A stretch of DNA of 64,000 nucleotides, taken from Pseudonocardia alni. GTDB lineage: Bacteria; Actinomycetota; Actinomycetes; Mycobacteriales; Pseudonocardiaceae. A model generated the notes under the pieces. The model was not told where the DNA came from. It saw nothing but the letters and a program-made list of their open reading frames with translations, and searched no databases. How positions within the stretch are numbered: the stretch's first letter is position 1; the number at the start of each line of letters is the position of its first letter. The DNA is taken from NCBI RefSeq assembly GCF_002813375.1, contig NZ_PHUJ01000003.1, positions 930,001-994,000 on the forward strand, in the 5' to 3' direction. The position numbers and the translations under genes were made by a program. Positions 63,230 to 64,000 of this stretch are shown piece after piece.

Positions 63230-64000
63230 GTGACCGACGCGCCCCGAACCACCGTGCTCGACCTCGTCGCCGACCCCGGGCTGCCGACCGAGCTCGCCCA
63301 CCGGCTCGTCCGCGACCTGCCCGCCGCGCTCGGGGAGCACGACGACGCCCGCTGGGAGGTCCGTCTCGCCGACGAGCCGATCGTCCTGGACGAGCGCGGC
63401 GCGCTGCCCGCTCTCGACATCGGCGACCGGGTGCGCGAGCAGGACGGCGCCGACGCCGTCGTGCTGCTCACCGACCTGCCGCGCCGCTCCGGGGCGGATC
63501 CGGTCGTCGCCGACGGCGGGACCGGGCACCGGGTGGGCCTGGTGTCGCTGCCCGCGCTGGGCGCGATCAACCAGTACCGGCGGTGCCGCGACACGGTGGT
63601 CCGTCTCGTGACCGGGCACCTGGTGCCCCCCGACCGCGCGGGCGCCGAGGAGGGCGGGGCGCCGGACGCCGGTCGTGCGGGACCGCTGACCCGGATCGAC
63701 TCGGGGACCCGCGCCGGGACCGACGGCGACCACGGCGACCAGGACCGCGATCAGGAGCGCGACCGCGATCGGGACGACCGGGCGGACGGCGACGCCGCCC
63801 GGCGCGGGCCCGCGGACGACTCCGATGCCGGCAGCGGCGGGGTGGAGGACGACATCGACGTCCGCCTCGCGCTGACCGGGCTCCGCGGGCGGGTGCGGCT
63901 GCTGGCCGGGATGGTCCGCGCGAACCGTCCGTGGCGGCTGGTACCGAGCCTGTCCCCCGCCATCGCCGCGGCAGCGGCCGGGGCCGCGTTCGGGATCTTC
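63230..64000 (+). CDS. Unknown protein, partial at the right edge, with charged Asp/Arg/Glu-rich linker
   Basis: From GTG 63230 the frame is open to the end of the window, 257 codons without a stop. The N-terminal region (TVLDLVADPGLPTELAHRLV, VLLTDLPRR, GLVSLPALGAINQYRR) looks globular; a low-complexity stretch of alternating Asp, Arg, Glu and Gln follows at about residues 163-190, then VRANRPWRLVPSLSPAIAAAAAGAAFGIF begins a possible membrane segment at the edge. The pattern suits an actinobacterial membrane protein of unknown role. The C-terminus is outside the window. Confidence 0.7.
   Translation, partial: MTDAPRTTVLDLVADPGLPTELAHRLVRDLPAALGEHDDARWEVRLADEPIVLDERGALPALDIGDRVREQDGADAVVLLTDLPRRSGADPVVADGGTGHRVGLVSLPALGAINQYRRCRDTVVRLVTGHLVPPDRAGAEEGGAPDAGRAGPLTRIDSGTRAGTDGDHGDQDRDQERDRDRDDRADGDAARRGPADDSDAGSGGVEDDIDVRLALTGLRGRVRLLAGMVRANRPWRLVPSLSPAIAAAAAGAAFGIF

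Overview
The window is very G+C-rich, gene-dense DNA with GTG starts and many 4-base ATGA/GTGA gene overlaps. This fits a high-GC actinomycete. The mix of purine catabolism, urease, an IclR regulator and a DmmABC amine oxygenase would fit Pseudonocardia or a relative, but that name is inference. No rRNA, tRNA, CRISPR array, insertion sequence or phage gene was recognised.

Bases 1-24070 form a purine-to-glycerate locus. It holds a partial NCS2 purine permease, urease ureABCFGD, an NCS1 permease with a cysteine-rich tail, a GNAT protein, and the urate operon uraD-uraH-uox-NCS2 permease. Next is a DUF559/AbiEi-like gene flanked by two copies of a palindromic repeat. A leftward operon follows (NCS1 permease, Asp/Glu-racemase-like, allantoinase, IclR regulator), then a rightward operon (GGCT-fold protein, hyi, glxR, gcl, glycerate kinase, allantoicase). 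Together they take urate through 5-hydroxyisourate, OHCU, allantoin and allantoate to urea (split by urease) and glyoxylate (turned into phosphoglycerate). No standard ureidoglycolate-cleaving enzyme is seen. A shared 15-bp box with the invariant half-site GCGGAA lies at several of these promoters and is the likely IclR operator.

Bases 24092-30164 hold a STAS protein, two small coupled unknown genes, and a compact catabolic group: a KRCGH-type isocitrate-lyase-family enzyme divergent from GntR regulator, RutB-like cysteine hydrolase and RutA-like flavin monooxygenase. A fatty-acid desaturase follows. Bases 30184-39518 hold an iron(III)-type ABC importer with a candidate IdeR/DtxR box, a divergent two-component system, a DHA2-type MFS exporter with an extra C-terminal domain and its TetR regulator, and an alpha/beta hydrolase.

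Bases 39551-49150 are the most unusual stretch: a LysR regulator, FAD oxidoreductase, two-subunit aconitase X, small Rieske protein, two paralogous amidohydrolase-2 proteins and a NitT/TauT-type ABC importer. Nearly all are joined by 4-base overlaps. It looks like an uncharacterised catabolic operon with its own uptake system; the substrate is unknown.

Bases 49162-64000 are mixed: AraC regulator divergent from a PNPOx-like protein, a two-helix membrane protein, an L,D-transpeptidase gene broken by one in-frame TAG, a DUF4234-like protein, MsrA, an acyl-CoA dehydrogenase, a CtpE-like P-type ATPase, an AI-2E-type transporter, an SDR, an unknown membrane protein, a complete dmmABC dimethylamine monooxygenase operon, and a partial unknown gene at the right edge.
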